Origin: JBBRLA01 sp038231615
GTDB lineage: Bacteria; Myxococcota_A; Polyangia; Palsa-1104; JAEUJZ01
Assembly: GCA_038231615.1 (NCBI GenBank)
Contig: JBBRLA010000092.1
Location: forward strand, 1 to 18,188
Reading direction: 5' to 3'
DNA: 18,188 nucleotides
Part shown: piece by piece, positions 6,199-14,200 of the stretch
Layout: each line of letters begins with the position of its first letter
How positions within the stretch are numbered: the first letter of the stretch is position 1
Position numbers and translations under genes: made by a program
The notes under the pieces: generated by a model
Seen by the model: the letters and a program-made list of their open reading frames with translations, nothing else
Database searches by the model: none
What the model was told of the DNA's origin: nothing

Positions 6199-6307
6199 GG
6201 AAGGTCGCTACTGGAACAGGGAGGCTGGAGCTAGCCGAGATGGCTCTCCTCAAAGCCGACTTGCTGAACGTGGAAGGTCGCTACTGGAACAGGGAGGCTG
6301 GAGCTAG
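6199..6307. repeat. Perfect 36-bp direct repeat pair separated by 37 bp
   Basis: Positions 6199-6234 and 6272-6307 are identical over 36 bp (begin GGAAGGTCGCTACTGG, end GGCTGGAGCTAG), with a unique 37-bp gap. The second copy ends on the stop codon of the reverse-strand lipoprotein gene (CTA at 6304-6306). The dimensions match one CRISPR repeat-spacer-repeat unit, but there are only two copies, no typical repeat end, no leader and no cas gene in view, so I list it as a repeat. Confidence 0.85.
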
Positions 6308-6801
6308 AGCTTGCACTTATTGGCTTTGGTGCAGGTCGAGGGGATGGCCACGCCGCTGGCATCTCGGGGCAGCTTCAAGGGGCTGCGGGAATCGTCCTTG
6401 TTGAAGCCCGCGATCAGGTCGTCCTGGCACACGCAGAGCTTCTGGCAGCAGAAGTTCTCCTGCCCGGGGACCACCGAAGGCACGGCGCAGACGTACTTGG
6501 TACAGCGCGAGGCGTCCGAGGTGAAATCGCTGGACGTGGCGCAGTCGTCGTTGGTGTCGCATGTCGACGTACACATCGCGAGCGCCTCGGGATGTCCCAT
6601 GGCCCCCGGCGTGATGCTGTTCGGCGGCGGGGTCACCATGCACAGACGTGTCGGGCAATCCGGCGCCGGGTTCACGAAACTGACGCCGTTCTGCGGCGTC
6701 CGGTTCAAGCTGTTGCACGGCCTGCCGATCTGATTATCGACGCAACCCCAACCAAGAAAGCTACAGAGTACCGTGCAAAACGCTAGAGAGTTCAACCGCA
6801 T
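6304..6801 (-). CDS. Cysteine-rich probable lipoprotein, myxobacterial type
   Basis: 165 residues. ATG at 6801 is chosen because GGAGG (6812-6816, minus strand) lies 10 nt upstream and because the protein then begins with a signal peptide, MRLNSLAFCTVLCSFLGWGC. Cys20 would be the lipidated residue; the lipobox (LGWGC) is atypical, so export is likely but lipidation is only probable. The mature part has 14 further cysteines (29, 49, 54, 77, 81, 87, 100, 105, 118, 119, 123, 125, 157, 163), an even number that suggests seven disulfides. The motif FCCQKLCVC (117-125) with the preceding CTSTCDTNDDC resembles surface lipoproteins I associate with myxobacteria; their function is unknown. It stands alone, divergent from the glt-like block, and ends inside a 36-bp repeat. 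Confidence 0.82.
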   Translation of the reverse strand: MRLNSLAFCTVLCSFLGWGCVDNQIGRPCNSLNRTPQNGVSFVNPAPDCPTRLCMVTPPPNSITPGAMGHPEALAMCTSTCDTNDDCATSSDFTSDASRCTKYVCAVPSVVPGQENFCCQKLCVCQDDLIAGFNKDDSRSPLKLPRDASGVAIPSTCTKANKCKL

Positions 6802-6844
6802 ACGATGTGGTCCTCCGACAGGGCCAAAAGTGCGAGACTCGGCC

Positions 6845-6872
6845 ATGTTACACTTCCCTTCATTCAAGTCAA
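6845..6872 (-). promoter_or_regulatory. Candidate promoter of the cysteine-rich lipoprotein gene
   Basis: On the minus strand TTGACT (6867-6872) is followed after 16 bp by TAACAT (6845-6850). It would place the transcript start about 37 nt before ATG 6801, with the GGAGG ribosome site in between. Five of six and four of six bases match sigma70 consensus. Confidence 0.55.
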
Positions 6873-7048
6873 GGCGCACGGCAGCCCGTCGAATGCACCG
6901 CGTGCCAAAACCCGGGCCCACCCAGCACAACAAAACACCGGCTCGCGAATTCCCCCCATCTCCGCTATATTGTTCTCACTCTCATGGGACCCGTCCCCCA
7001 CACCGCCGACCCACCCCCACACCGGGCGAACACCGAGGGCGAGATCCC

Positions 7049-7078
7049 TTGACATACGGCCCCATAAATCCATAACAT
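7049..7078 (+). promoter_or_regulatory. Candidate promoter of the TPR/Glt block
   Basis: TTGACA (7049-7054), 18 bp, TAACAT (7073-7078). The -35 is perfect and the -10 matches four of six. It uses the same -10 sequence as the opposing lipoprotein promoter. Transcription from here would give a long leader of about 200 nt before ATG 7287. Confidence 0.55.
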
Positions 7079-7286
7079 TGCGCCGCTTGTCCACAGGCAT
7101 ATTCATAGCTCCCGGCGAACGGCCAAGCACATGTCAAACCAAGGACCTGCCGTCTTGCGGCAGGCAATCCGCCGCCCGATGTCCGATCCCCTCCCGGGGC
7201 CGGTCCACGTGCGGTCGACAGGACCCGCCACAGGGCGCCCGATGTTCGCGGCGATCTGGGCAGGGTGAAAGACGAGGGGTCAGCGC

Positions 7287-8981
7287 ATGCACCGCCACCT
7301 GAGGACCACTGTCGCGACACTCGCAACCTGGGTGACACTCGCCGCGGGTTCCGACCTCGCCATGGCGAAGAAGCGGAATACCCAGCCCGCCGCCCCCGCA
7401 ACCGACCCGGGCGCCCCGGCGCCAAATGCGGTGGGCCAGAACCCGCCCTCCCTGCCGCCTTCCGTCGAGTCCGGGGCCCCGCCGTCCAAGGCCCTGGAAC
7501 ACGCCCTCAAGCTTTACGACAGCGACGACTATTACATGTCGTCCATCGAACTCGACAAGGTCGTCGATCGCAAGACCGGCGACGACGATGCCAACGTCCA
7601 GCGCGCCGAGTTCTTCATGGGCAAGACCCTCTTCAACCTGAACTTCTACTCCGCCTCCCTGTCCTACTTCAGCAAGATCGTCGACAAGGGCCCCGGCCAC
7701 CGGTATTACGCCAAAACCCTCCAGTGGCTGGCCTCCCTGTCCCGCAAGCTGCCCGAGTCGGCCGGCGTGCTGGACAAGATCGGCAAGTACAACCGCCAGG
7801 ATCTGGAGCAGCCGGCCCTGGACCCGGTGCGCAACGAACTGTATTACCTCCTCGGGCGGTTCCACTACACCAAGGGCAACTTCAAGGAGGCCCTGGAACT
7901 GTTCGCCCTGGTCCCCTTGAACAGCGAGTTCTTCACCCGCGCCAAGTTCCTCGAAGGCATGACCTTCGTCCGACAGTACGATGGCAAGCAGGCCTCGGAT
8001 TCGTTCCGCCAGATCCTGCGCAAGGCCAAGGAGTCCCCCGACAAGACCACCGAGGAGTTCGCCGAGCTGGCCAACCTGTCCCTGGCCCGGGTCTTCTACT
8101 CCACCAAGCAGTACCCCCTGTCCATCAAGTACTACGACAAGATCTCCCCCGAGTCCCCCGACTGGCTGCCGGCCCTTTTCGAGTCGAGCTGGGCCTACTT
8201 CCAGACCGACAGCTACTCCCGGGCCCTGGGCAACATCTGGACCCTGAACGCCCCCTTCTTCGAGAACGAGTTTTATCCCGAGTCGCTGATCCTGCGGGCG
8301 GTGATCTACTTCCAGACCTGCAACTACGATCGCTCGATCGAGACCCTGGTCGAGTTCAACCAGACCTACCCTCAGCTTCGCGAGGAGATCCTGGCCCTCA
8401 TCAAGAAGTACCCCGACAACGCCGAATTCTATAACTACGTGATCAAGATCCGCGCCGGCGAAGGGGGCCTGTCCGACCGGGTGCAGCGGGCCGCCGAAGG
8501 GGCCCTGGCCGACCGCACCCTGGCCAAGACCCTGGACTACGTCTCGGAACTCGACCGCGAACTGCGCCAGGTCGACAAGGCGGACCCCAACTGGAAGTCC
8601 ACCCAGGTCGCCGGCACCGTCCTTCAGGACCTGACTTTGCAAAAGTCCATCGCCGCCAACGAGGCCGGCAACCTGGCCAGAAAGCGCCTGGACCGCCTGG
8701 CTGCGGAAATCCAGGAGTTGGTGAAGCAGGCCATCAAGGTCGAATACGAGACCCTGAACGGCCAAAAGGGCGTGCTGGAGGCCAGCATCCGCGGCGAGCA
8801 GGTCCAGGTCAGCGGCAAGGCGCGCAAGGCCGACATCATCACCACGGACGACGAGCACCTGGTGTGGCCGTTCCGCGGCGAATACTGGAAGGACGAGCTG
8901 GGCTATTACCGGTTCAAGATCGTCAACCGCTGCGAACAGCAGAAGGGCGCTGCTGGCGTGGCGTCGATGCCTCCTCAGTAG
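7287..8981 (+). CDS. Exported TPR-repeat protein, first gene of the Glt-like block
   Basis: 564 residues. Signal peptide 1-27 with an AxA site (DLAMA, then KK), then a Pro/Ala-rich linker to about residue 66, so the protein is periplasmic. From about 67 to 390 there are helical repeats of TPR type, for example LYYLLGRFHYTKGNFKEALE (185-204) and LARVFYSTKQYPLSIKYYD (265-283). The region about 390-510 is charged and probably helical or coiled. A distinctive C-terminal motif WPFRGEYWKDELG (527-539) is followed by a lone Cys. ATG 7287 has GAGGGG (7274-7279) upstream. It is 31 nt before the GltD-like gene, so the two are probably co-transcribed. It is not one of the named Glt proteins I can identify; a scaffold role beside GltD is inferred from context only. 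Confidence 0.85.
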   Translation: MHRHLRTTVATLATWVTLAAGSDLAMAKKRNTQPAAPATDPGAPAPNAVGQNPPSLPPSVESGAPPSKALEHALKLYDSDDYYMSSIELDKVVDRKTGDDDANVQRAEFFMGKTLFNLNFYSASLSYFSKIVDKGPGHRYYAKTLQWLASLSRKLPESAGVLDKIGKYNRQDLEQPALDPVRNELYYLLGRFHYTKGNFKEALELFALVPLNSEFFTRAKFLEGMTFVRQYDGKQASDSFRQILRKAKESPDKTTEEFAELANLSLARVFYSTKQYPLSIKYYDKISPESPDWLPALFESSWAYFQTDSYSRALGNIWTLNAPFFENEFYPESLILRAVIYFQTCNYDRSIETLVEFNQTYPQLREEILALIKKYPDNAEFYNYVIKIRAGEGGLSDRVQRAAEGALADRTLAKTLDYVSELDRELRQVDKADPNWKSTQVAGTVLQDLTLQKSIAANEAGNLARKRLDRLAAEIQELVKQAIKVEYETLNGQKGVLEASIRGEQVQVSGKARKADIITTDDEHLVWPFRGEYWKDELGYYRFKIVNRCEQQKGAAGVASMPPQ

Positions 8982-9012
8982 AAGCCCGACCCTTTTGGAG
9001 CGATAACAAACG

Positions 9013-12000
9013 ATGTTCAAGCCACGACTTGTAAAGTGGATCGGCAGTTCGGCCGCTGCGGCAGTGCTTTTGGCAGGCCTGCCCAACGCCCTCGCCATCG
9101 GCAAGTTCACCAAAAAAGAAGATACCGTCGTCGCTTCCCAGACGGCGCTGACCAAGCCGGTGCAGAAGGCCGAGCGGGAGAAGAAAAAGCCTGACCTGAC
9201 CGCCTCGGACGTCTTCGCCGGGCAGGGGGAGGCGCTGAAGTCGGTCACCGACAGCCAGATCAAGCTGCTCCAGAAGCTCGTCGAGGCCACCGACGACAAC
9301 GACCCGGAGAAGCCGGACATCCTGTTCCGCATGGCCGAGCTTTACGCCGAGCAGGAACGCTACTACAGCTTCCGCGCCCGCGAACTCGACGAGAAGGTCT
9401 TCGAGGCCCAGCAAAAGGGCGACATCGGCAAAGTCAACCTGCTGAAGTCCCAGCAGAAGGACTACGAAAACCGGGAGAAACAGTGGCTCCTGGGGGCGGT
9501 GAAGCAGTACATCACCGTGGCCAGCGGTCCCAAGTACCAGAGTTATCAAAAGATGGATCAGGTGCTCTTCTACCTGGCCTATCTGCTGACGCAGGTAAAG
9601 AAGGAGGACCAGGCCCGGGTCTTCTTCAAGCGCCTGATCAAGGACTATCCCCAGTCGCCCTTCCTGCCTCACGCCTACCTGTCCTTCGGCGACTATTTCT
9701 TCGAGAACAAGGACCTGGAGAATGCCCTCAAGTTCTATGAGAAGGTCTTGCAGTACCGGGACAGCCCGGTCTACGGCTACGCCTTGTACAAAAAGGGCTG
9801 GGTCTACTACAACCTGACCGACTTCAAGAACTCGCTGGCCACCTTCGTCGAGGTCGTCGAATTCGCCACCAACCCCAAGGGCAAGCACGGAAAAGGCGAC
9901 GCCCAGTTGGCCAAGGAGGCGAAGAAGGACCTGGTCCGCACGTATGCCCAGATCGGCACGCCGGAGAAGGCCTGGCCCTTCTTCCAGCGTTACGGCAGGG
10001 ACTACGCGCCGACGATGCTGGAGCAACTGGCGGAACTGTACAACGCCCAGGGCAAATTCCTCGACAGCATCAAGACCTACCGGGAGCTGATCAAGCTGAA
10101 CCCGGGGACCCTGAAGCTGTGCAACTGGCAGACGGAAATCCTCAAAAACACCCTGTCCATGACCGGCTCCCGGGCGGTGCCCGAGACGGTCAAGGAGCTG
10201 ACGCGCCTGTCGTTCGTCTATGAGAAGACGATCAGCATGGCGGGGGTGAAAAAAGAGGTCTTGGACGAGTGCCGAGACAACACCGGGGGCATGCTGCGCG
10301 AACTGGCCACCGTCTGGCACAAGGAGGCGCAGAAGACCGGGGTCATGGAGACCTACGCCAACGCCTCGGACCTGTACAAGGAATACCTGCGGCGCTTCCC
10401 GAAGGAAAAAGACAGCTACCTTATGAACTACTGGTACGGGGAGCTGCTCTTCAAGCTGGGGTCCCTGGACGCAAACCCCGCCAGCCACTGGTACTGCGAC
10501 GCCGCCCCGGTCTACACCAACGTGGTGAAGATGGATACCAAGGGGCCCAAGCTGAAGGACGCGGCGTACGCGGCGGTCATCTCGTGGAAGAACTGCCTTG
10601 ACGTGTCCGACGAAGGACAGGCCGAGAAAGAGCAGGTCCTTTCGGATCGCAAGAAGAAGATTGCCGAGAGCAACAAGGGGAAAGAGCAGAAGAAGGAGCA
10701 GGAAGACACCTTCGCGCCCAAGACCATCCCCGACCGGCAAGCCAAGATGCTGGAGGCCTTCGACACCTACATCCGGTACGTGCCCGAGTCCAAGGAGCTG
10801 GTCACCATCAAGTACCGGCGGGCCCGGGTGTTTTACGAATACAACCACTTCGAGGAGGCGATTCCCCTGTTCAAGGACATCGCCGAGAACTACACCAAGA
10901 GCGAGCTGGCCATCTACTCGGCCAACCTGCTTCTGGACTGCTATGCCATCACCAAAGACTTCAAGGGGCTGCGGGCGGCGGTCGACAAGTTCTCCGGCAT
11001 GCCCGAATTGATGAAGGACGAGGAGTTCAAGAAGCAGATCGGGGTCATCCGGGTGGCCTCGCTGCGCAAGGAACTGGAGGAACTGGAGAAGCAGGGCGAG
11101 TACCGCGAGGCCGGCATCCGCTACCTGCAACTGGCCGACCAGAGTCCCAACGATCCGAAGATCGACGAGATGTACTACAACGCGGGCCTGAACTTCGAGC
11201 GGGCGCACCTGATCGGCCTGTCGATCCAGGCGCGCGAGAAGCTCATCGAGAAGCGGCCCGACAGCAATTTGGCCAAAAAGGCCATCTACCGCGTCGGCCA
11301 GAACTTCCAGACCATCGCGGCCTACGAAAGCGCCGCCGATCGTTATGAGATCTTCGCCAGCAAGTACCCCGGCGAGATCCCCGACCCCAAGGAGAAGGAC
11401 CCGGCCAAGATCGCTCTGCAAACCAACGCGCCGCTGGCGCTGAACACGGCCGCGGTGTTCCGCCGCGGTCTGGGGCAGATCGACAAGTCCATCGACGACG
11501 TCAACCTCTTCGTCAAAAACTACGGCGGCAGGAAAGAGTTCTTTGACCAGGCGGCGGGCGTGTTCTTCGCCATGGGGCAGATCTTCGAGCAGAAGAAAGA
11601 CTGGCCGCGGCTGCGGGCGCACCTGAACGAATACCTGAAGACCTGGGCGCAAAAGGGCGGGGTAGACCGTCAGGTGGTGGCCGAGGTCATGCTGGGCGAG
11701 ATCGCCTGGCGGGACTCGTGCCCGGTTCCGGGGGTCAACGGGGCCTGCATCGACATCAAGCGCGAGCGGGCCAGCGGGGCCTCGATCGTCAAGGCCAAGG
11801 CGGCCAAGGCGAACAAGAAGCTGAAGCACAAGGGGCCGCTGAAGCTGGGTCAGTGCGGGCCGGAGACCAAGTCGAAGATCACCGTGCACGACCGGCGGCC
11901 GGCGCAGGTCAAGGAGGCGCTGACCCACTTCGAGAAGGCGCTGACCTTGTACAAGGGCGGCAACGCGGCGCTCCAGGTGCCCAAGGACGATCCGGGGCGG

Positions 12001-12630
12001 GACGGACGGATCAACACCATGACGTATTTCGCCGCTCGGGCGAGGATGGCCGAGGGCGACCAGCAGTACGAACAGCTTTTGCAGATGAAGGTTCCGACGG
12101 GCCTGGTCTTCGATCCCAAGCAGAAGAAGAAGAACGACGAGTCGGTGAAGAAGTTCAAGGGCTGGATCGAGCAGAAGGGCAAGAAGCTGGGTGACGCGTC
12201 GAAGATCTACCAGGGCGTCATCCTGATGAAGAACGCGCACTGGGTCATCGCCGCCGCGGCCCGCATCGGGCAGCTGTATCAGGACTTCGCCAACGGGCTG
12301 TATACGGCAGAGGTGCCCCAGCCGCCCGCGCCGCCCAAGGGCATCGATCAGGACGAGTACGGACAGCTTTTCCGCGACGCGTACTGCGACGCGCTGACCG
12401 ACCAGGCGGAGCCGCTGGACAAGAAGGCCGAGGAGGGCCTCTCGGTGTGCCTGAACAAGTCCACGGAACTTAACTGGTTCAACGAGTGGTCGCAACTGTG
12501 CGAGCTGGAACTGAACCAGATCAAGCCTTCGGAGTATCCGCTGGCGTCCGAGATCCGCGCCCAGCCGGGGTACTCCAGCTTGCAGCCTGACGTCGCGCCG
12601 GTGGTTGTGGCGCAGCCGGCGGAGAAGTAG
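9013..12630 (+). CDS. gltD: Giant periplasmic TPR protein, GltD/AgmU-like
   Basis: 1205 residues, close to the about 1200 I recall for M. xanthus AgmU (GltD). Signal peptide 1-28 (ending PNALA, then IG), so periplasmic. Nearly the whole length is degenerate TPR or Tol-associated-repeat type helices, e.g. VLFYLAYLLTQVKKEDQARV (178-197), YALYKKGWVYYNLTDFKNSL (256-275) and KYRRARVFYEYNHFEEAI (599-616). A Lys-rich segment (about 540-568) splits two repeat lobes. A non-TPR stretch near 897-965 carries Cys903, Cys912 and Cys948 (DSCPVPGVNGAC ... GQCGPETKSKITV), a signature I associate with this family. In M. xanthus AgmU joins the gliding focal-adhesion complex. Assignment rests on length, architecture and the following gltE-F-G-like order. 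ATG 9013 is preceded by a somewhat distant GGAG (8997-9000). Confidence 0.72.
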   Translation: MFKPRLVKWIGSSAAAAVLLAGLPNALAIGKFTKKEDTVVASQTALTKPVQKAEREKKKPDLTASDVFAGQGEALKSVTDSQIKLLQKLVEATDDNDPEKPDILFRMAELYAEQERYYSFRARELDEKVFEAQQKGDIGKVNLLKSQQKDYENREKQWLLGAVKQYITVASGPKYQSYQKMDQVLFYLAYLLTQVKKEDQARVFFKRLIKDYPQSPFLPHAYLSFGDYFFENKDLENALKFYEKVLQYRDSPVYGYALYKKGWVYYNLTDFKNSLATFVEVVEFATNPKGKHGKGDAQLAKEAKKDLVRTYAQIGTPEKAWPFFQRYGRDYAPTMLEQLAELYNAQGKFLDSIKTYRELIKLNPGTLKLCNWQTEILKNTLSMTGSRAVPETVKELTRLSFVYEKTISMAGVKKEVLDECRDNTGGMLRELATVWHKEAQKTGVMETYANASDLYKEYLRRFPKEKDSYLMNYWYGELLFKLGSLDANPASHWYCDAAPVYTNVVKMDTKGPKLKDAAYAAVISWKNCLDVSDEGQAEKEQVLSDRKKKIAESNKGKEQKKEQEDTFAPKTIPDRQAKMLEAFDTYIRYVPESKELVTIKYRRARVFYEYNHFEEAIPLFKDIAENYTKSELAIYSANLLLDCYAITKDFKGLRAAVDKFSGMPELMKDEEFKKQIGVIRVASLRKELEELEKQGEYREAGIRYLQLADQSPNDPKIDEMYYNAGLNFERAHLIGLSIQAREKLIEKRPDSNLAKKAIYRVGQNFQTIAAYESAADRYEIFASKYPGEIPDPKEKDPAKIALQTNAPLALNTAAVFRRGLGQIDKSIDDVNLFVKNYGGRKEFFDQAAGVFFAMGQIFEQKKDWPRLRAHLNEYLKTWAQKGGVDRQVVAEVMLGEIAWRDSCPVPGVNGACIDIKRERASGASIVKAKAAKANKKLKHKGPLKLGQCGPETKSKITVHDRRPAQVKEALTHFEKALTLYKGGNAALQVPKDDPGRDGRINTMTYFAARARMAEGDQQYEQLLQMKVPTGLVFDPKQKKKNDESVKKFKGWIEQKGKKLGDASKIYQGVILMKNAHWVIAAAARIGQLYQDFANGLYTAEVPQPPAPPKGIDQDEYGQLFRDAYCDALTDQAEPLDKKAEEGLSVCLNKSTELNWFNEWSQLCELELNQIKPSEYPLASEIRAQPGYSSLQPDVAPVVVAQPAEK

Positions 12631-12635
12631 AACTC

Positions 12636-14033
12636 ATGCGGAACCTGATGAAACACGGCATTGTGTACCTTTGCCTGCTCGTCCCGGCCAGCCCGGCTTT
12701 GGCGCGGGGCAAGAAGACCCCCGCAGCCAAGGCGGCGGCCCCGGGTTCGCCAGTCAACCCCCAGGCCAAGGCGCCGGATGCCCAGCCGGCCCCGGTGGTG
12801 CTGAAGAGGAAGAAAGAAGACGCCAAGGACGCCATCGACGACGTCGCCGACAAGTACGCCAAGGCGCGCAAGCCGCAAAAGGAGCAGCCGCCGGTCCCGG
12901 TGATGCTGTCGGCGGGGGATTGCAAGTCCTTCGCCAAGGACTTCATCAAGGCCGGCGGCAAGGTCAAGGCCCGGGAGGCGGACGGGCTCTTCAATGCCGG
13001 CGTGGTCTATGACCAGTGCGGGATGAAGAAGGAGGCCGAGGACCAGTACAAGGCGGCCCTGTCGAAGAACCCGAAGTTCGGGCCGGCGATGACCAATCTG
13101 GGGGTGCTTTACCAGAACGCCGGGCAGTCGGTGCAGGCCATGAACCAGTACGAGGCGGCGATTCGGGCCGACCCCAAGAGCGCCCAGGCGGCCCAGGCGT
13201 ACACCGACAAGGCCATGCTGCAATACCTGGATGCCCGGCGCAGCGGCGGGACTTTCGCCGAGGCCATCAGCACCCTGAAGCGGGCCCTGGCGGTGGACTC
13301 CAACGCCATCGGGGCCTACCACCTGCTGGCGCAGATCTACTTCCAGACCGCCGAGACCGATCGCTCCAAGCTCAAGCTGGCGCAGCTGGTCTGCGACGAG
13401 GGGCGCAAGATCAACGAGGATTACGCGCCGATCTACAACACCCAGGGGCTGATCAAGCTGCGGTCCCAGGACGTCACCGGGGCGCTGACCGAGTTCCGCA
13501 AGGCGGCCTCGCTGGACCCGGGCCTCATCGAGGCGCAGCTCAACATCGCGGCGATCAGCCTGAACGCCCGCAGCTACAAGCAGGCCGAGGAGGCTTTCCA
13601 GGCGGTGCTCAAGCGGCAGCCGAACAACCTGGACGCCACCGTCGGGATGGGCGTGGCGACTCGCGGGGAGCGGCGGATCGACGATGCGGAGGGCTGGTAC
13701 AAGAAGGTCATCCAGGTCGATCCGAAGAACTGCGCGGTGTTCTACAACCTCGGGGTTTTGTACCAGGACTACAAGTCCGGCAACCCGGACGAGCTGCGCA
13801 AGGCGCAGGAGTACTATAATAAGTACGCGAGCTGCCCGGCCCGGGCCGACGCGGACAAGGCCGCGGACGCCCGGCGGCGGATCAAGGACATCGACGATAC
13901 GTTCAAAGCCATCGAGGAGCAGAAGAAGCTCGAGGCGGAGTTGAAGAAGCAGCAGGAAGAGATGGAACGGCAGCAGAAGCTGCAAGACGACCAGATGAAG
14001 AAGTCGGGCGCGACCCCGGAGGCGCCGAAGTAG
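12636..14033 (+). CDS. gltE: Exported TPR protein with coiled-coil tail, GltE/AglT-like
   Basis: 465 residues, 5 nt after gltD, with its ribosome site GGAGAAG (12621-12627) inside the end of gltD, so translation is probably coupled. Signal peptide 1-23 ending SPALA, then RG. A Lys/Ala/Pro linker (24-90) precedes canonical TPRs: ADGLFNAGVVYDQCGMKKEA (115-134), AMTNLGVLYQNAGQSVQAMN (151-170), AYHLLAQIYFQTAE (227-240), APIYNTQGLIKLRSQDVTGA (264-283), QLNIAAISLNARSYKQAEEA (301-320) and AVFYNLGVLYQDY (367-379). The tail 420-458 is a Glu/Lys/Gln coiled coil. M. xanthus GltE is described as a lipoprotein, but here no lipobox cysteine stands at the cleavage site, so a soluble periplasmic form is more likely. 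Named by order and size beside a gltD-like gene; other TPR proteins cannot be excluded. Confidence 0.68.
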   Translation: MRNLMKHGIVYLCLLVPASPALARGKKTPAAKAAAPGSPVNPQAKAPDAQPAPVVLKRKKEDAKDAIDDVADKYAKARKPQKEQPPVPVMLSAGDCKSFAKDFIKAGGKVKAREADGLFNAGVVYDQCGMKKEAEDQYKAALSKNPKFGPAMTNLGVLYQNAGQSVQAMNQYEAAIRADPKSAQAAQAYTDKAMLQYLDARRSGGTFAEAISTLKRALAVDSNAIGAYHLLAQIYFQTAETDRSKLKLAQLVCDEGRKINEDYAPIYNTQGLIKLRSQDVTGALTEFRKAASLDPGLIEAQLNIAAISLNARSYKQAEEAFQAVLKRQPNNLDATVGMGVATRGERRIDDAEGWYKKVIQVDPKNCAVFYNLGVLYQDYKSGNPDELRKAQEYYNKYASCPARADADKAADARRRIKDIDDTFKAIEEQKKLEAELKKQQEEMERQQKLQDDQMKKSGATPEAPK

Positions 14034-14123
14034 CGGCGGCTGGTCTTTTTCGTACCTCTCGGCACTTTTTTGGGAACCTGGCCGGGCGGCGGCTGTCATA
14101 CCCAGAGTCAACCGCCCCTTTCG

Positions 14124-14181
14124 ATAACCGAGGCGCCTTCGGCGCTTCGTTATAACCGCGACGCCTTCGGCGCTTCGCGAT
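14124..14181. repeat. Palindromic intergenic repeat, two tandem copies (gltE-gltF gap)
   Basis: Copies at 14124-14153 and 14152-14181, each ATAACCG(A/C)G(G/A)CGCCTTCGG followed by CGCTTCG and an AT-ending right arm. The inner GCGCC-TTC-GGCGC (14134-14146 in the first copy) can fold into a tight hairpin. They share the same unit as the repeats at 2848-2947, 11 kb away in an unrelated operon. They end about 8 nt before the gltF Shine-Dalgarno sequence and could act on mRNA stability or termination between gltE and gltF. Confidence 0.8.
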
Positions 14182-14200
14182 GTAGAAGTAGGAGGCACCG

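Larger units (their letters stand above)
6802..7286. other. Divergent intergenic region (485 bp)
   Basis: No gene is supported here: the short frames are Pro/Arg-rich and unlike any family I know. It separates the reverse-strand lipoprotein gene from the forward TPR/Glt block and holds one candidate promoter per direction. Downstream of the forward promoter is a leader of about 200 nt with a perfect 7-bp hairpin, CCTGCCG (7146-7152) with CGGCAGG (7158-7164), and two copies of CGCCCGATGT(C/T)CG about 65 bp apart (near 7173 and 7237). I recognise no riboswitch. Confidence 0.6.

Noticed and set aside
6199..6307. CRISPR array call
   Set aside because: Only two repeats, one spacer-size gap, no cas genes in the window and a repeat end overlapping a stop codon; listed as a repeat pair instead.
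6162..6404. Plus-strand 80-codon frame over the 36-bp repeats
   Set aside because: It runs antisense into the lipoprotein gene, and no ribosome site or recognisable domain is seen.
6802..7286. c-di-GMP or other known riboswitch, or a tRNA
   Set aside because: I found neither a GEMM-like core nor a cloverleaf; only a simple 7-bp hairpin.
7134..9332. 732-codon minus-strand open frame
   Set aside because: Same codon-register shadow, opposite the first TPR gene; it runs over a promoter region and a gene boundary and has no family features.
8923..12495. 1190-codon open frame on the minus strand opposite gltD
   Set aside because: It is in codon register with gltD; minus-strand stops would need TTA, CTA or TCA codons in the sense gene, which this high-G+C coding sequence avoids. 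The product is a low-complexity Leu/Val/Gly/Arg shadow.
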